From contig VGPB01000027.1 in the NCBI GenBank assembly GCA_016875695.1, positions 1 to 15,040 on the forward strand: a DNA stretch of 15,040 nt. Direction: 5' to 3'. The notes under the pieces were generated by a model. That model was not told where the DNA came from. It worked only from the letters and a program-made list of their open reading frames with translations, and did no database searches. Within the stretch, counting starts at the first letter, position 1. The number at the start of each line of letters is the position of its first letter. The position numbers and the translations under genes were made by a program. The stretch comes from Chloroflexota bacterium (GTDB taxonomy: Bacteria; Chloroflexota; Dehalococcoidia; UBA2979). Below are positions 6,593 through 13,067 of this stretch, piece by piece.

Positions 6593-7565
6593 CGAGCAGC
6601 CCCATCCGCGCGCGCACCTCGGCCATCGTCTCGCGCGCGATCGCCGACGCGCGCGCTGCGCCGTCGCGCAGGATCGCGCGCACGCGGTCGGGGTCAGCCG
6701 CCAGTTCCGCGCAGCGCTCGCGGAATTCGGCGAACGCACCGTTGATCGAATCGGCGAGCAGCGACTTGCAGTCGACGCAGCCCCAGCCGGCCGTCGTGCA
6801 CTGGCGGTAGACGTGCTTGACGTGCGCCGGCGAGAAGATCTCGTGCAGCGAGTACACGTTGCAGAGCTCCGGGCGGCCCGGGTCGGTGCGTCGCTGGCGC
6901 TGCGGGTCGGTCACCGCCGTCATCACCAGCCGCCGCGTCTCGGCGGGGCTCGCGCCGATCGGGATGTGGTTCCCCATCGACTTGCTCATCTTTGACTGAC
7001 CGTCGAGCCCGCGCACCAGCGGCGTCGTCGTGTGCACCGACCGCGGCTCGGGGAACGTCTCGCCGAAGCGCCCGTTGAACTTGCGCGCGATCTCGCGCGC
7101 GAACTCCAGGTGCGGCTCCTGGTCCACCCCGATCGGGACCACCGAAGCCCGGTAGAGCAGGATGTCGGCGGCCATCAGCGCCGGGTAGCCGACCAGACCG
7201 AGGTTCACGTTCTCTGGCTGCTGGCGCACCTTCTCTTTGAACGTCGGCACCCGCGTCAGCACCGCCAGCGGCGTGAGCATCGCGAAGTACTCCGCCAGCT
7301 CCATCACCTCCGGCACGTGTGACTGCACGAAGATGATCGACCGCTCCGGGTCCACTCCGGCCGCCAGCATTACGGTCGCCGAGGTCAGCGAGTTCTCGCC
7401 CACCTGGCGAGCGTCCTCCAGCGTCGTTAGCGAGTGCACGTCCACCGCGCAGTAGATGCAGTCGTAGTCCGCCTGCAGATCGACATAATTGCGGATGGCA
7501 CCGAGATAGTTCCCGATGTGCTGCTCCCCGGTCACCCGGAAGCCCGAGAATACGCGCTCGGTCAC
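6585..7565 (-). CDS. trpS: tryptophanyl-tRNA synthetase
   Basis: A 326-residue class I aminoacyl-tRNA synthetase that attaches tryptophan to tRNA(Trp). It begins VFSGFRVTGEQHIGNYLGAI, with HIGN at 16-19, and has KMSKS at 192-196 after GLDGQS. AVDVHSLTT, GYPALMAADILLYRA and VPIGVDQEPHLEFARE are typical of bacterial TrpRS. Near the C-terminus are Cys235, Cys256, Cys263 and Cys266 (Cx20Cx6Cx2C), close to the iron-sulfur motif of some TrpRS. The GTG at 7565 is chosen because the family alignment starts there and AAGGG lies 8 bases upstream; the longer open frame to 7802 is Arg/Ser/Ala-rich shadow. The downstream IMPase frame overlaps its stop. Confidence 0.96.
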   Translation of the reverse strand: MTERVFSGFRVTGEQHIGNYLGAIRNYVDLQADYDCIYCAVDVHSLTTLEDARQVGENSLTSATVMLAAGVDPERSIIFVQSHVPEVMELAEYFAMLTPLAVLTRVPTFKEKVRQQPENVNLGLVGYPALMAADILLYRASVVPIGVDQEPHLEFAREIARKFNGRFGETFPEPRSVHTTTPLVRGLDGQSKMSKSMGNHIPIGASPAETRRLVMTAVTDPQRQRRTDPGRPELCNVYSLHEIFSPAHVKHVYRQCTTAGWGCVDCKSLLADSINGAFAEFRERCAELAADPDRVRAILRDGAARASAIARETMAEVRARMGLLAG

Positions 7566-7594
7566 GGTGCGGTCCCTTCGCGACGCCACCGGGG

Positions 7595-7610
7595 GCCTCG
7601 CCCGCGAGGC
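7595..7610 (-). promoter_or_regulatory. hairpin in the trpS leader
   Basis: GCCTCG-CGGG-CGAGGC (minus strand) is a perfect 6-bp stem with a 4-base loop, 29 bases before the trpS GTG. It could affect translation start of trpS, but I see no T-box or Trp leader peptide to support attenuation. Further upstream, TATCAT (complement of 7646-7651) is a weak -10 candidate without a good -35. Confidence 0.25.
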
Positions 7611-7700
7611 ATCGGGGTTCTGTCGAGGGGCGGGCGGACCGCTCGATGATAGCGTTGCCTGCGACCGGGCCGCCATCGCTGCGCGGGCGGGCAGAGCCAG

Positions 7701-7705
7701 GGAGG
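7701..7705 (+). promoter_or_regulatory. Shine-Dalgarno of a small membrane-peptide frame
   Basis: GGAGG inside AGGGAGGG, then 5 bases and ATG at 7711. This is the same sequence and spacing as for the citrate synthase gene here, and it marks 7711 as a real translation start in a region without a conventional gene. Confidence 0.5.
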
Positions 7706-7710
7706 GCTCG

Positions 7711-7936
7711 ATGGCGCGCACGCTCCTCGCGCACGGAGCGGCGCTCGCCGTCTGCGCGCTCCTCGTCCCCGGCCTCGTCTGACGCCGACGACCGCGGTTC
7801 ACGCAGCGGCCGCGACCCGCGCGCCACCGACGCGCAGCTGCTCCCCGCGCTTGCCACGCTCGCCGCCGTCGTCGCCGCGCTCTGCGTGCTCGCGGTGCAG
7901 GCCTGGAGCGAACGGGAGCGCGCCCCAGTAGCCTGA
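7711..7936 (+). pseudogene. small two-transmembrane protein gene interrupted by a one-base shift
   Basis: A frame opens at ATG 7711 behind a strong GGAGG. Its 23 residues, MARTLLAHGAALAVCALLVP plus GLV, are almost one hydrophobic helix, then TGA at 7780-7782. Skipping the T at 7780 gives GAC and continues without interruption to TGA at 7934-7936. That part has a hydrophilic Asp/Arg linker (about 19 residues), a second hydrophobic helix LLPALATLAAVVAALCVLAV, and a charged tail QAWSERERAPVA. Both halves have third positions almost all G or C by hand count (22 of 23 and about 45 of 51), as in coding DNA here. The joined product would be 74 residues. It may be a frameshift mutation, a sequencing error, a +1 recoding site, or a genuine 23-residue peptide. 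Family not recognised. Divergent from trpS. Confidence 0.4.
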
Positions 7937-7942
7937 GCGTGC

Positions 7943-7963
7943 GGCGCGCTCCGTAGCGCCGCC
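7943..7963 (+). terminator. hairpin just after the small membrane-protein frame
   Basis: GGC-GCGCT-CCGT-AGCGC-(C)-GCC forms an 8-bp stem with one bulged C and a 4-base loop, starting 6 bases after the stop at 7936. No U-run follows, so it is a terminator only by position and structure. Confidence 0.3.
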
Positions 7964-8113
7964 CTGGGGTGTCGAGACGAGCGGCGACTGCCGCTCACGC
8001 CACTGCTGCCTGCCGACGCGCTTGCCTGCGCGCCCGCTAACCCTGTGACGTCGGGATGGCGCTCCGCCCGTGGTCCTCGGTAGCGCTTGCTGGCTCCGAC
8101 GGAGAGCGCGAAG

Positions 8114-8174
8114 GGCGCAGCCCCTCGCATGAAAGGGGGCAGGCGGGCGGGTCCCCCGGCCCGCAGGGCCGTCC
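8114..8174 (+). repeat. dispersed intergenic repeat, copy 2
   Basis: Same block order and orientation as 5642-5703: GGCGCAGCCCCTCGC at 8114-8128, GGCGGGCGGGT at 8142-8152, AGGGCCGTCC at 8165-8174. The spacers between blocks differ by a few bases. It lies 112 bases beyond the argS stop. Confidence 0.6.
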
Positions 8175-8197
8175 ACAGCCGATGACGCGCCGCTCCG

Positions 8198-8217
8198 CGC
8201 TTCGCCGCCGCGAAGCG
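8198..8217 (-). terminator. hairpin downstream of argS
   Basis: CGCTTCG (8198-8204) pairs with CGAAGCG (8211-8217) across a 6-base loop, about 70 bases past the argS stop. A second small stem, CCGGC (8231-8235) with GCCGG (8243-8247), lies closer to the gene. Either could help form the argS 3' end; no U-tract is present. Confidence 0.3.
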
Positions 8218-8285
8218 GGTACAGTCTCCGCCGGCACGACACGCCGGAGCTCCCCCCTCACCGCGCGTGACCACGGCGAGTGATT

Positions 8286-9947
8286 TTACATGTGGTCGGG
8301 CGCGCTGATGCCCATCAGCCCCAGCGTGCTCGCCAGCACCGCCTGCGTCGCCTGCAGCAGCAGCAGCCGCGCGCGCGTCAGCTCCGCGTCGTCGGTGATC
8401 ACACGACACAGCGTGTAGAAGCCGTGGAATGCTTGCGCCAGGCTCTGCGCGTACGCGGGCAGCTGCTGCGTCTCCAGCGACTCGACGACGCTGCCGACGA
8501 CCTCAGGCAGCAGCAGCAGCCGTCGCAGCAGCAGCTGCTCGGCGTCGTGCGTCAGCAGCTCGGTGCGCGCGCCTGCGGCGCTCAGGCGCTGCTCGGCGGC
8601 CCGCGCCAGCACGCTCGCGATGCGCGCGTGCGCGTACTGCACGTAGTACACCGGGTTCTCGTCCGAGCGCCGCTGCGCCAGCTCCAGGTCGAACTCCATC
8701 GTCGAGCCCGCCGACGGCGTCAGGAAGAAGAAGCGCGCGGCGTCGGTGCCCACCTCCGCCACCACGTCGCGCAGCGTTACGATCTCGCCCGCCCGCTTCG
8801 ACAGCGGCACGACCTCCGCGCCGCGGCGCAGCGTCACGAGCTGGTACAGCAGCACGTCGAGCGCCGCGGGATCGCCGCCGACGGCGCCGACGGCGGCCTT
8901 CACGCGTGAGACGTGCCCCTGGTGGTCGGCGCCCCAGATGTCGATCACGCGGTCGAACCCGCGCGTGATGAACTTGTCGTAGTGGTAGGCGACGTCCGAC
9001 GCAAAGTACGTGGGCACACCATCCGAGCGGATCAGCACGTTGTCCTTAGACTCGCCCAGCTGCGATGAGGCGAACCACACCGCGCCCTCGCGCTCCACCA
9101 CGTGCCCGCCCTCGCGCAGCAGCGCCAGCGCGCGTTCGTACGGGCCACCCTCGATGCGCAATGAGCGCTCCGAGAACCAGCGGTCGTAGCGCACCCCAAT
9201 CGTCGCGAGGTCCGCCTCGATCTGCGTGAGCATGCGGCGCATGCCCTCGTCGCCCAGCGCGGGGTCCGCCTCGGCGCCGAGCGGACGCAAGAACGCGTCG
9301 CCGTGGTCGGCGCGGATCGCCTCGGCGATTTCGCGCATGTAGTCGCCCGGGTAGCCATCCTCGGGGATGGGCACGTCGCGGCCGAACAGCTGCTGGTAGC
9401 GCGCGTACAGCGTGCGCGCGAACACCGCGATCTGCGTCCCGGCGTCGTTGACGTAGTACTCCTGCTCGACGTCGTACCCTGCCGCGCGCAGCACCAGCGC
9501 GAGTGTCGACCCGATCGCCGCGCCGCGGCCGTTGCCGACGTGCACCGGACCGGTAGGGTTCGCCGACACGTACTCCACCTGCACGCGCCGGCCGCGGCCG
9601 CGGTCGAGCGTCCCGAAGCGCGCGCCGGCCTCGGCGATCGCGCCGGCCTGCGCGGCCACCCACGCGGGGTCGAGGTGGAAGTTCAGGAAGCCCGGCGGTG
9701 CGACGCGTACCGCGCCGACGGCGGGGTTCGCAGGCACGCGCGCGCGCAGCGCCTCCGCAACGTCCACCGCCTTCATGCGCGCCAGCCCCTGGATGCGCAG
9801 CGGCAGGTTCGCCGAGAAGTCCCCGTGCTCCGCGCGCGCCGGGTGCTCCACCTGTACCGCGGGCGCCGCGAACGAGGGCACTGCGCCGTCCGCCTGCGCG
9901 GCCGCCAGCGCCTGCGCCACGAGCCCGGCGATCTCGTCGCGGATCAT
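8286..9947 (-). CDS. argS: arginyl-tRNA synthetase
   Basis: A 553-residue class I synthetase that charges tRNA(Arg). The N-terminal Arg-tRNA synthetase domain shows PARAEHGDFSANLPLRIQGL (36-55). The catalytic signature is VQVEYVSANPTGPVHVGNGRG (122-142), with HVGN as the HIGH motif. YYVNDAGTQI, WGADHQGHVSRVKAA and LSKRAGEIVTL (382-392, replacing KMSKS as is normal in ArgRS) follow. The C-terminal anticodon-binding DALR domain ends in LMGISAPDHM, close to the family's usual ...GISAPERM. ATG at 9947 is the natural start, though no clear Shine-Dalgarno precedes it. The gene lies 71 bases after mazF on the same strand and may share its transcript or have its own promoter. Confidence 0.97.
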   Translation of the reverse strand: MIRDEIAGLVAQALAAAQADGAVPSFAAPAVQVEHPARAEHGDFSANLPLRIQGLARMKAVDVAEALRARVPANPAVGAVRVAPPGFLNFHLDPAWVAAQAGAIAEAGARFGTLDRGRGRRVQVEYVSANPTGPVHVGNGRGAAIGSTLALVLRAAGYDVEQEYYVNDAGTQIAVFARTLYARYQQLFGRDVPIPEDGYPGDYMREIAEAIRADHGDAFLRPLGAEADPALGDEGMRRMLTQIEADLATIGVRYDRWFSERSLRIEGGPYERALALLREGGHVVEREGAVWFASSQLGESKDNVLIRSDGVPTYFASDVAYHYDKFITRGFDRVIDIWGADHQGHVSRVKAAVGAVGGDPAALDVLLYQLVTLRRGAEVVPLSKRAGEIVTLRDVVAEVGTDAARFFFLTPSAGSTMEFDLELAQRRSDENPVYYVQYAHARIASVLARAAEQRLSAAGARTELLTHDAEQLLLRRLLLLPEVVGSVVESLETQQLPAYAQSLAQAFHGFYTLCRVITDDAELTRARLLLLQATQAVLASTLGLMGISAPDHM

Positions 9948-9963
9948 CGTTCGAGTCTAGCGG

Positions 9964-9987
9964 GCGCCTCGGGGAGGGGGTAGGCGC
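9964..9987 (-). terminator. hairpin between mazF and argS
   Basis: GCGCCT (9964-9969) pairs with AGGCGC (9982-9987) over a 12-base loop of G's (plus strand). It sits between the mazF stop and argS start, so it could be a weak mazF terminator or an argS leader element. No U-run is present. Confidence 0.25.
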
Positions 9988-10018
9988 GAGAGCTCAAGGC
10001 TTGACGTGGGCCTCTCGG

Positions 10019-10390
10019 CTACAGCGCGAGGCTGGCGCGAAGAGCGGCGTCAACCCTCGCAATGGGCTCGTCGCTGAGGTGCCACCACACCCCAACGCTG
10101 GCATCGATGTGGGCTTCACGGTCGATAGCCCGAAGGTGGCCCCCTTCGATCACGGAGTTCTTCGCGCCCACGCCGAGTTCGGAGGCCGGCACGAACACTT
10201 GCTGCGGGTAGCCCTTGAACTGCTTATCTGCGTCGGTGATTGGAACCACGATCGTCAAGGGACTAGCGCGATTCGCGTCGTCGTTCTGCACGACGACACA
10301 TGGACGACGGTTCTGCTTTTCAGTGCCGACGGCTCCGCCCAGATCGACATAGACAACATCACCGCGCTGCAACGGTAGCTGCGGCATCAT
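10019..10390 (-). CDS. MazF/PemK-family mRNA interferase toxin
   Basis: A 123-residue protein matching MazF end to end. It has RGDVVYVDLGGAVGTEKQNR, then RPCVVVQND, SPLTIVVPIT, a NSVIEGGHLRAID strand, and the C-terminal VDAALRASLAL. MazF toxins cut mRNA at short specific sites. Arg29 and Thr52 fall where catalytic Arg25 and Thr48 lie in Bacillus subtilis MazF, with the same 23-residue gap, so it should be active. The tail also resembles the Bacillus type. The start is ATGATG at 10390/10387; the ribosome site is weak. No antitoxin frame is visible: 130 bases separate it from recG and 71 from argS. By hand count 10021-10380 is about 62% GC against 75-78% in the neighbouring genes, a sign of recent transfer. 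Confidence 0.93.
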   Translation of the reverse strand: MMPQLPLQRGDVVYVDLGGAVGTEKQNRRPCVVVQNDDANRASPLTIVVPITDADKQFKGYPQQVFVPASELGVGAKNSVIEGGHLRAIDREAHIDASVGVWWHLSDEPIARVDAALRASLAL

Positions 10391-10402
10391 ATCTCAGAGT
10401 CT

Positions 10403-10417
10403 CGTCCCCGAGGGACG
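10403..10417 (-). promoter_or_regulatory. perfect short palindrome just upstream of mazF
   Basis: CGTCCC-TCG-GGGACG (minus strand), a 6-bp stem with a 3-base loop, 13 bases before the mazF ATG. It could be an operator or RNA hairpin controlling the toxin, or the end of the recG transcript. Function is inferred from position only. Confidence 0.3.
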
Positions 10418-10520
10418 TGCCTGCGGGCGGGGTCTGCAAGAGCGGCGGCTGGTGTTCGCTGCTGTAATGGTATCAACCGCAAGGGGCGCGGGTTAGCCGA
10501 GGGCCGTCGCGTTCGCTCCA

Positions 10521-13067
10521 TCAGTGAATCTCCGCCAGCACGTCGTGCTCAAGTCGCGCCACCAGCACGCGCATGCCGGCGTGCTCGGGCGCGGTCAGCC
10601 CGGGGTCCGCGTCCAGCAGCTGCTCCGCCTCCCAGCGCGTCGTCGCGATGAGCTGCGCGTCGAGCAGCGACGCGACGTGCAGCGAGCTCAGCCCCGCCTG
10701 CCGCGTGCCGAACGTGTCGCCGGGGCCGCGCAGCTCCAGGTCCGCCTGCGCCAGCGCAAAGCCGTCGCGCGTGCGCGCCACCAGCGACAGTCGCTCCTCC
10801 GCCTCCGGCGTCGGGTCGTCCGCGAGCAGGAAGCACACCGATGGCTGGTCGCCGCGCCCGACGCGGCCGCGGAACTGGTGCAGCTGCGCGAGCCCGAAGC
10901 GGTCCGCGCCCTCGATCAGCATCACCGTCGCGTTCGGCACGTCGATTCCCACCTCCACCACCGCCGTCGACACGAGGATCGCCGCCTCGTTCGCGGCAAA
11001 CGCCGCCATCGCGCGCTCCTTGTCCGCCGCCGCCATGCGCCCGTGCAGCAGCGCGATGCACTCCGCGAGCTCCGGGAACTCGCGCGTGCGCAGGCGCTCG
11101 TACTCCTCCGTCGCCGCGCGCGAGCTCACGGCGTCCGAGCCCTCAACGAGTGGGCAGATCACGAACCCTTGCCGCCCCGCCACTACCTCCGCGCGCAGCG
11201 CCGCGAACGCCTCGTGGCGGCGCTCCGGCGGCAGCCAGCGCGTCTCGATCGGCACGCGGCCCGGCGGCAGCTCGTCGATCACCGACAGGTCTAGGTCGCC
11301 GTACACCGTCAGCGCCAGCGAGCGCGGGATCGGCGTCGCTGTCATCACCAGCAGGTGCGGGCTGCCGCCCTTCTCGCGCAGCGCGGAGCGTTGCATCACG
11401 CCGAAGCGATGCTGCTCGTCGACGATCGCCAGCGCGAGCCGCTCGAACTCCACGCCCCCCTGAATCAGCGCGTGCGTGCCCAGCACGATCTGCGCGCCGC
11501 CATGGCGGATCGCGTCCAGCGCGTCGCGCCGCTCGCGCGCGCGCGTCGCGCCCGTCAGCAGCACCACGCGCAGCGTGCGCGGCAGGAACGGCAGCGCGAC
11601 CAGCCCGTGCAACGGCGGCGCCGGCTCGCCGGACAGCAGCGTGCAGATCGTGCGGAAGTGCTGCTCCGCCAGTACCTCCGTCGGCGCCATCAGCACCGCC
11701 TGCGCGCCCGCCGCCACCACGCCGAGCATCGCCGCCAGCGCCACCACGGTCTTGCCCGAGCCCACGTCGCCCTCGAGCATGCGCGCCATCGGCACCGGGC
11801 GCGCGAGGTCCGCGAGCACGTCGTCGAGCGCGCGCCGCTGGGCGCCGGTGAGCGCGTACGGCAGCGTCGCGCAGAACGCGTCCGCCGCTGGCCGCGCGTC
11901 CAGCTGCGGCGCGTCGCCCTGCGCCTGCCACACTCGCTTGCGGCCGACCACGCCGACCTGGATCGCCAGCAGTTCGTCGAACGCTAGGCGGCGCCGCGCC
12001 GCGGCCAGCGTCTCCGCGCTGTCCGGGTAGTGCGCCTGGCGCACCGCATCGACAAGCGGCAGCAGCGCGTGGCGCTCGCGCATCGCCTTGGGCAACAGGT
12101 CAGTCAGGCGCTCGGCGAAGCGCGCGAGCAGCGTCGCGAGCACGTCGCGCAGCCGCCGCTGCGGTAATCCCGCCGTCAGGTGATACACGGGCACCAGGCG
12201 GCCCGTGTGCGCGCCGCGCTCGTCGGTGCGCTCGAGCTCGGGGTTGTGGAACGCCGGGCGGCCGCGGAACGCCGACACCGTGCCGGAGGCCGCGACCCGC
12301 GCACCGGGCGCCAGCTGGCGCGCCATGAACGGCTGGTTGAACCAGATCAGCTGCACCCGCGTGCCGCTCTCGTCCGACAGCCACGCCTCGGTGCTGCGCA
12401 TGCGCCCGGCGCGCCCCATGCGCACCTCCTGCACGCGGTCGATCGTGCCGTGTACCGTCTGTTCGACGCCGACGCGCAGCTGCGTCACTGGGACCGCGCG
12501 CGTAAAGTCGTGGTGCCGGTACGGGTAGTAGCGCAGCGCGTCGCCCACTGTGTGCACGCCCAGCCGCTCGAAGCGCTCGACCATCGCGCTGCCGATGCGC
12601 AGCCCGGCTTGCGCCAGCGGCAGCTCGAGCGCGCCTGCGCCCGCCGGCAGCTCCGCAATCGCCGCGCGCGGCGGTCGCCCGAGCGCTCCCCCTCGCCCCG
12701 CCCCGCGGGGAGAGGGGGCCGGGGGATGAGGGGTCGCCCCTCGCCCCGCTACGCGCGGACCGCCGTCCGTCGGCCGCTTGGCTCCCCCTCGCCCCGCTCC
12801 GCGGGGAGAGGGAGTCGGGGGGTGAGGGCTCGCGTGCTCGATCGTCGCGATCGCGCGGCGCACCCACGCGGCGCGCTCCGGCGGCGCGAGCGAGCGGTAG
12901 CCCTCGGCCGGCAGGTGCCGGAGCATGCGCAGCAGCGGCGCGCCGGGCGGCTCGCCCCGCGCCTGCAGCCGCAGGAAGTCGTCGAGGCCGCCCGCGAGCG
13001 CGCGGTCGCCGCAGCCGCTGCGCAGCTCCGCGTCGAGCAGCGCACGCAGCCGCTCCAGGTCCGCCAT
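10521..13067 (-). CDS. recG: ATP-dependent DNA helicase RecG
   Basis: An 848-residue RecG, which regresses stalled replication forks and processes branched DNA. Order: N-terminal helical part (1-80), a low-complexity insert (81-133), the wedge/OB domain (about 150-300, with VGDALRYYPYRHHDF and FNQPFM), then the SF2 helicase core. Walker A is GDVGSGKT (433-440), Walker B is DEQH (550-553), motif III is TATPIPR (576-582), and QLHQFRGRVGRG is motif VI. The insert is made of two near-identical PHPP-PSPRGAGRGGA segments encoded by palindromic DNA repeats and is not part of normal RecG. The ATG at 13067 shares its A with the degV TGA (TGATG), so translation is coupled. Position after fakA and degV is like Gram-positive gene order. 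Confidence 0.96.
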   Translation of the reverse strand: MADLERLRALLDAELRSGCGDRALAGGLDDFLRLQARGEPPGAPLLRMLRHLPAEGYRSLAPPERAAWVRRAIATIEHASPHPPTPSPRGAGRGGAKRPTDGGPRVAGRGATPHPPAPSPRGAGRGGALGRPPRAAIAELPAGAGALELPLAQAGLRIGSAMVERFERLGVHTVGDALRYYPYRHHDFTRAVPVTQLRVGVEQTVHGTIDRVQEVRMGRAGRMRSTEAWLSDESGTRVQLIWFNQPFMARQLAPGARVAASGTVSAFRGRPAFHNPELERTDERGAHTGRLVPVYHLTAGLPQRRLRDVLATLLARFAERLTDLLPKAMRERHALLPLVDAVRQAHYPDSAETLAAARRRLAFDELLAIQVGVVGRKRVWQAQGDAPQLDARPAADAFCATLPYALTGAQRRALDDVLADLARPVPMARMLEGDVGSGKTVVALAAMLGVVAAGAQAVLMAPTEVLAEQHFRTICTLLSGEPAPPLHGLVALPFLPRTLRVVLLTGATRARERRDALDAIRHGGAQIVLGTHALIQGGVEFERLALAIVDEQHRFGVMQRSALREKGGSPHLLVMTATPIPRSLALTVYGDLDLSVIDELPPGRVPIETRWLPPERRHEAFAALRAEVVAGRQGFVICPLVEGSDAVSSRAATEEYERLRTREFPELAECIALLHGRMAAADKERAMAAFAANEAAILVSTAVVEVGIDVPNATVMLIEGADRFGLAQLHQFRGRVGRGDQPSVCFLLADDPTPEAEERLSLVARTRDGFALAQADLELRGPGDTFGTRQAGLSSLHVASLLDAQLIATTRWEAEQLLDADPGLTAPEHAGMRVLVARLEHDVLAEIH
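12685..12737. repeat. palindromic repeat unit A inside recG
   Basis: A unit of 53 bases with only 5 mismatches to 12781-12833, exactly 96 bases (32 codons) away. It contains CCCCGC-CC-GCGGGG flanked by CTC/GAG arms, so it can form a strong hairpin. In the recG frame it encodes PHPPAPSPRGAGRGGA. Confidence 0.7.
12737..12758. repeat. partial third palindromic unit inside recG
   Basis: CCCCTCGCCCCGCTACGCGCGG resembles the start of units A and B but breaks down after about 14 exact bases. It is followed by GGACCGCCGTCC-like sequence that resembles the end of the intergenic repeats at 5694-5703 and 8165-8174. Confidence 0.4.
12781..12833. repeat. palindromic repeat unit B inside recG
   Basis: Second copy of the 53-base unit, with CCCCGC-TCC-GCGGGG as hairpin core. 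It encodes PHPPTPSPRGAGRGGA in the recG frame. Direct repetition with unit A keeps the frame because the period is a multiple of three. Confidence 0.7.

Larger units (their letters stand above)
7937..8285. other. gene-free stretch upstream of trpS and downstream of argS
   Basis: About 350 bases with no credible coding frame. It holds the hairpin at 7943-7963, the word GCTAACCCT (8036-8044) also seen before the citrate synthase promoter, repeat copy 2 (8114-8174) and small palindromes at 8198-8217 and 8231-8247. Confidence 0.6.

Noticed and set aside
7579..7590. T-box-like word GGTGGCGTCGCG on the minus strand just before trpS
   Set aside because: It matches 10 of 12 bases of the GGTGGNACCGCG core, but the invariant ACC is broken. 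No terminator/antiterminator pair or specifier stem is seen.
7566..7802. N-terminal extension of trpS
   Set aside because: Arg/Ser/Ala-rich with no family match; the GTG at 7565 has AAGGG upstream and begins the conserved sequence.
8037..8283. Short open frames on both strands between trpS and argS
   Set aside because: They run through the dispersed repeat and palindromes, with Pro/Arg/Ser-rich translations and no ribosome site.
6694..8409. 571-codon minus-strand open frame overlapping trpS and the gap before it
   Set aside because: Alternate frame of trpS with Arg/Gly/Ala-rich translation; no ribosome site and no family resemblance.
10391..10520. Possible small antitoxin gene upstream of mazF
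   Set aside because: Only 130 bases; no start codon with a ribosome site and no basic DNA-binding or acidic tail segment.
12685..12833. CRISPR-like direct repeats
   Set aside because: Only two full units and one partial, within the recG reading frame, palindromic, with no regular spacers or cas genes.
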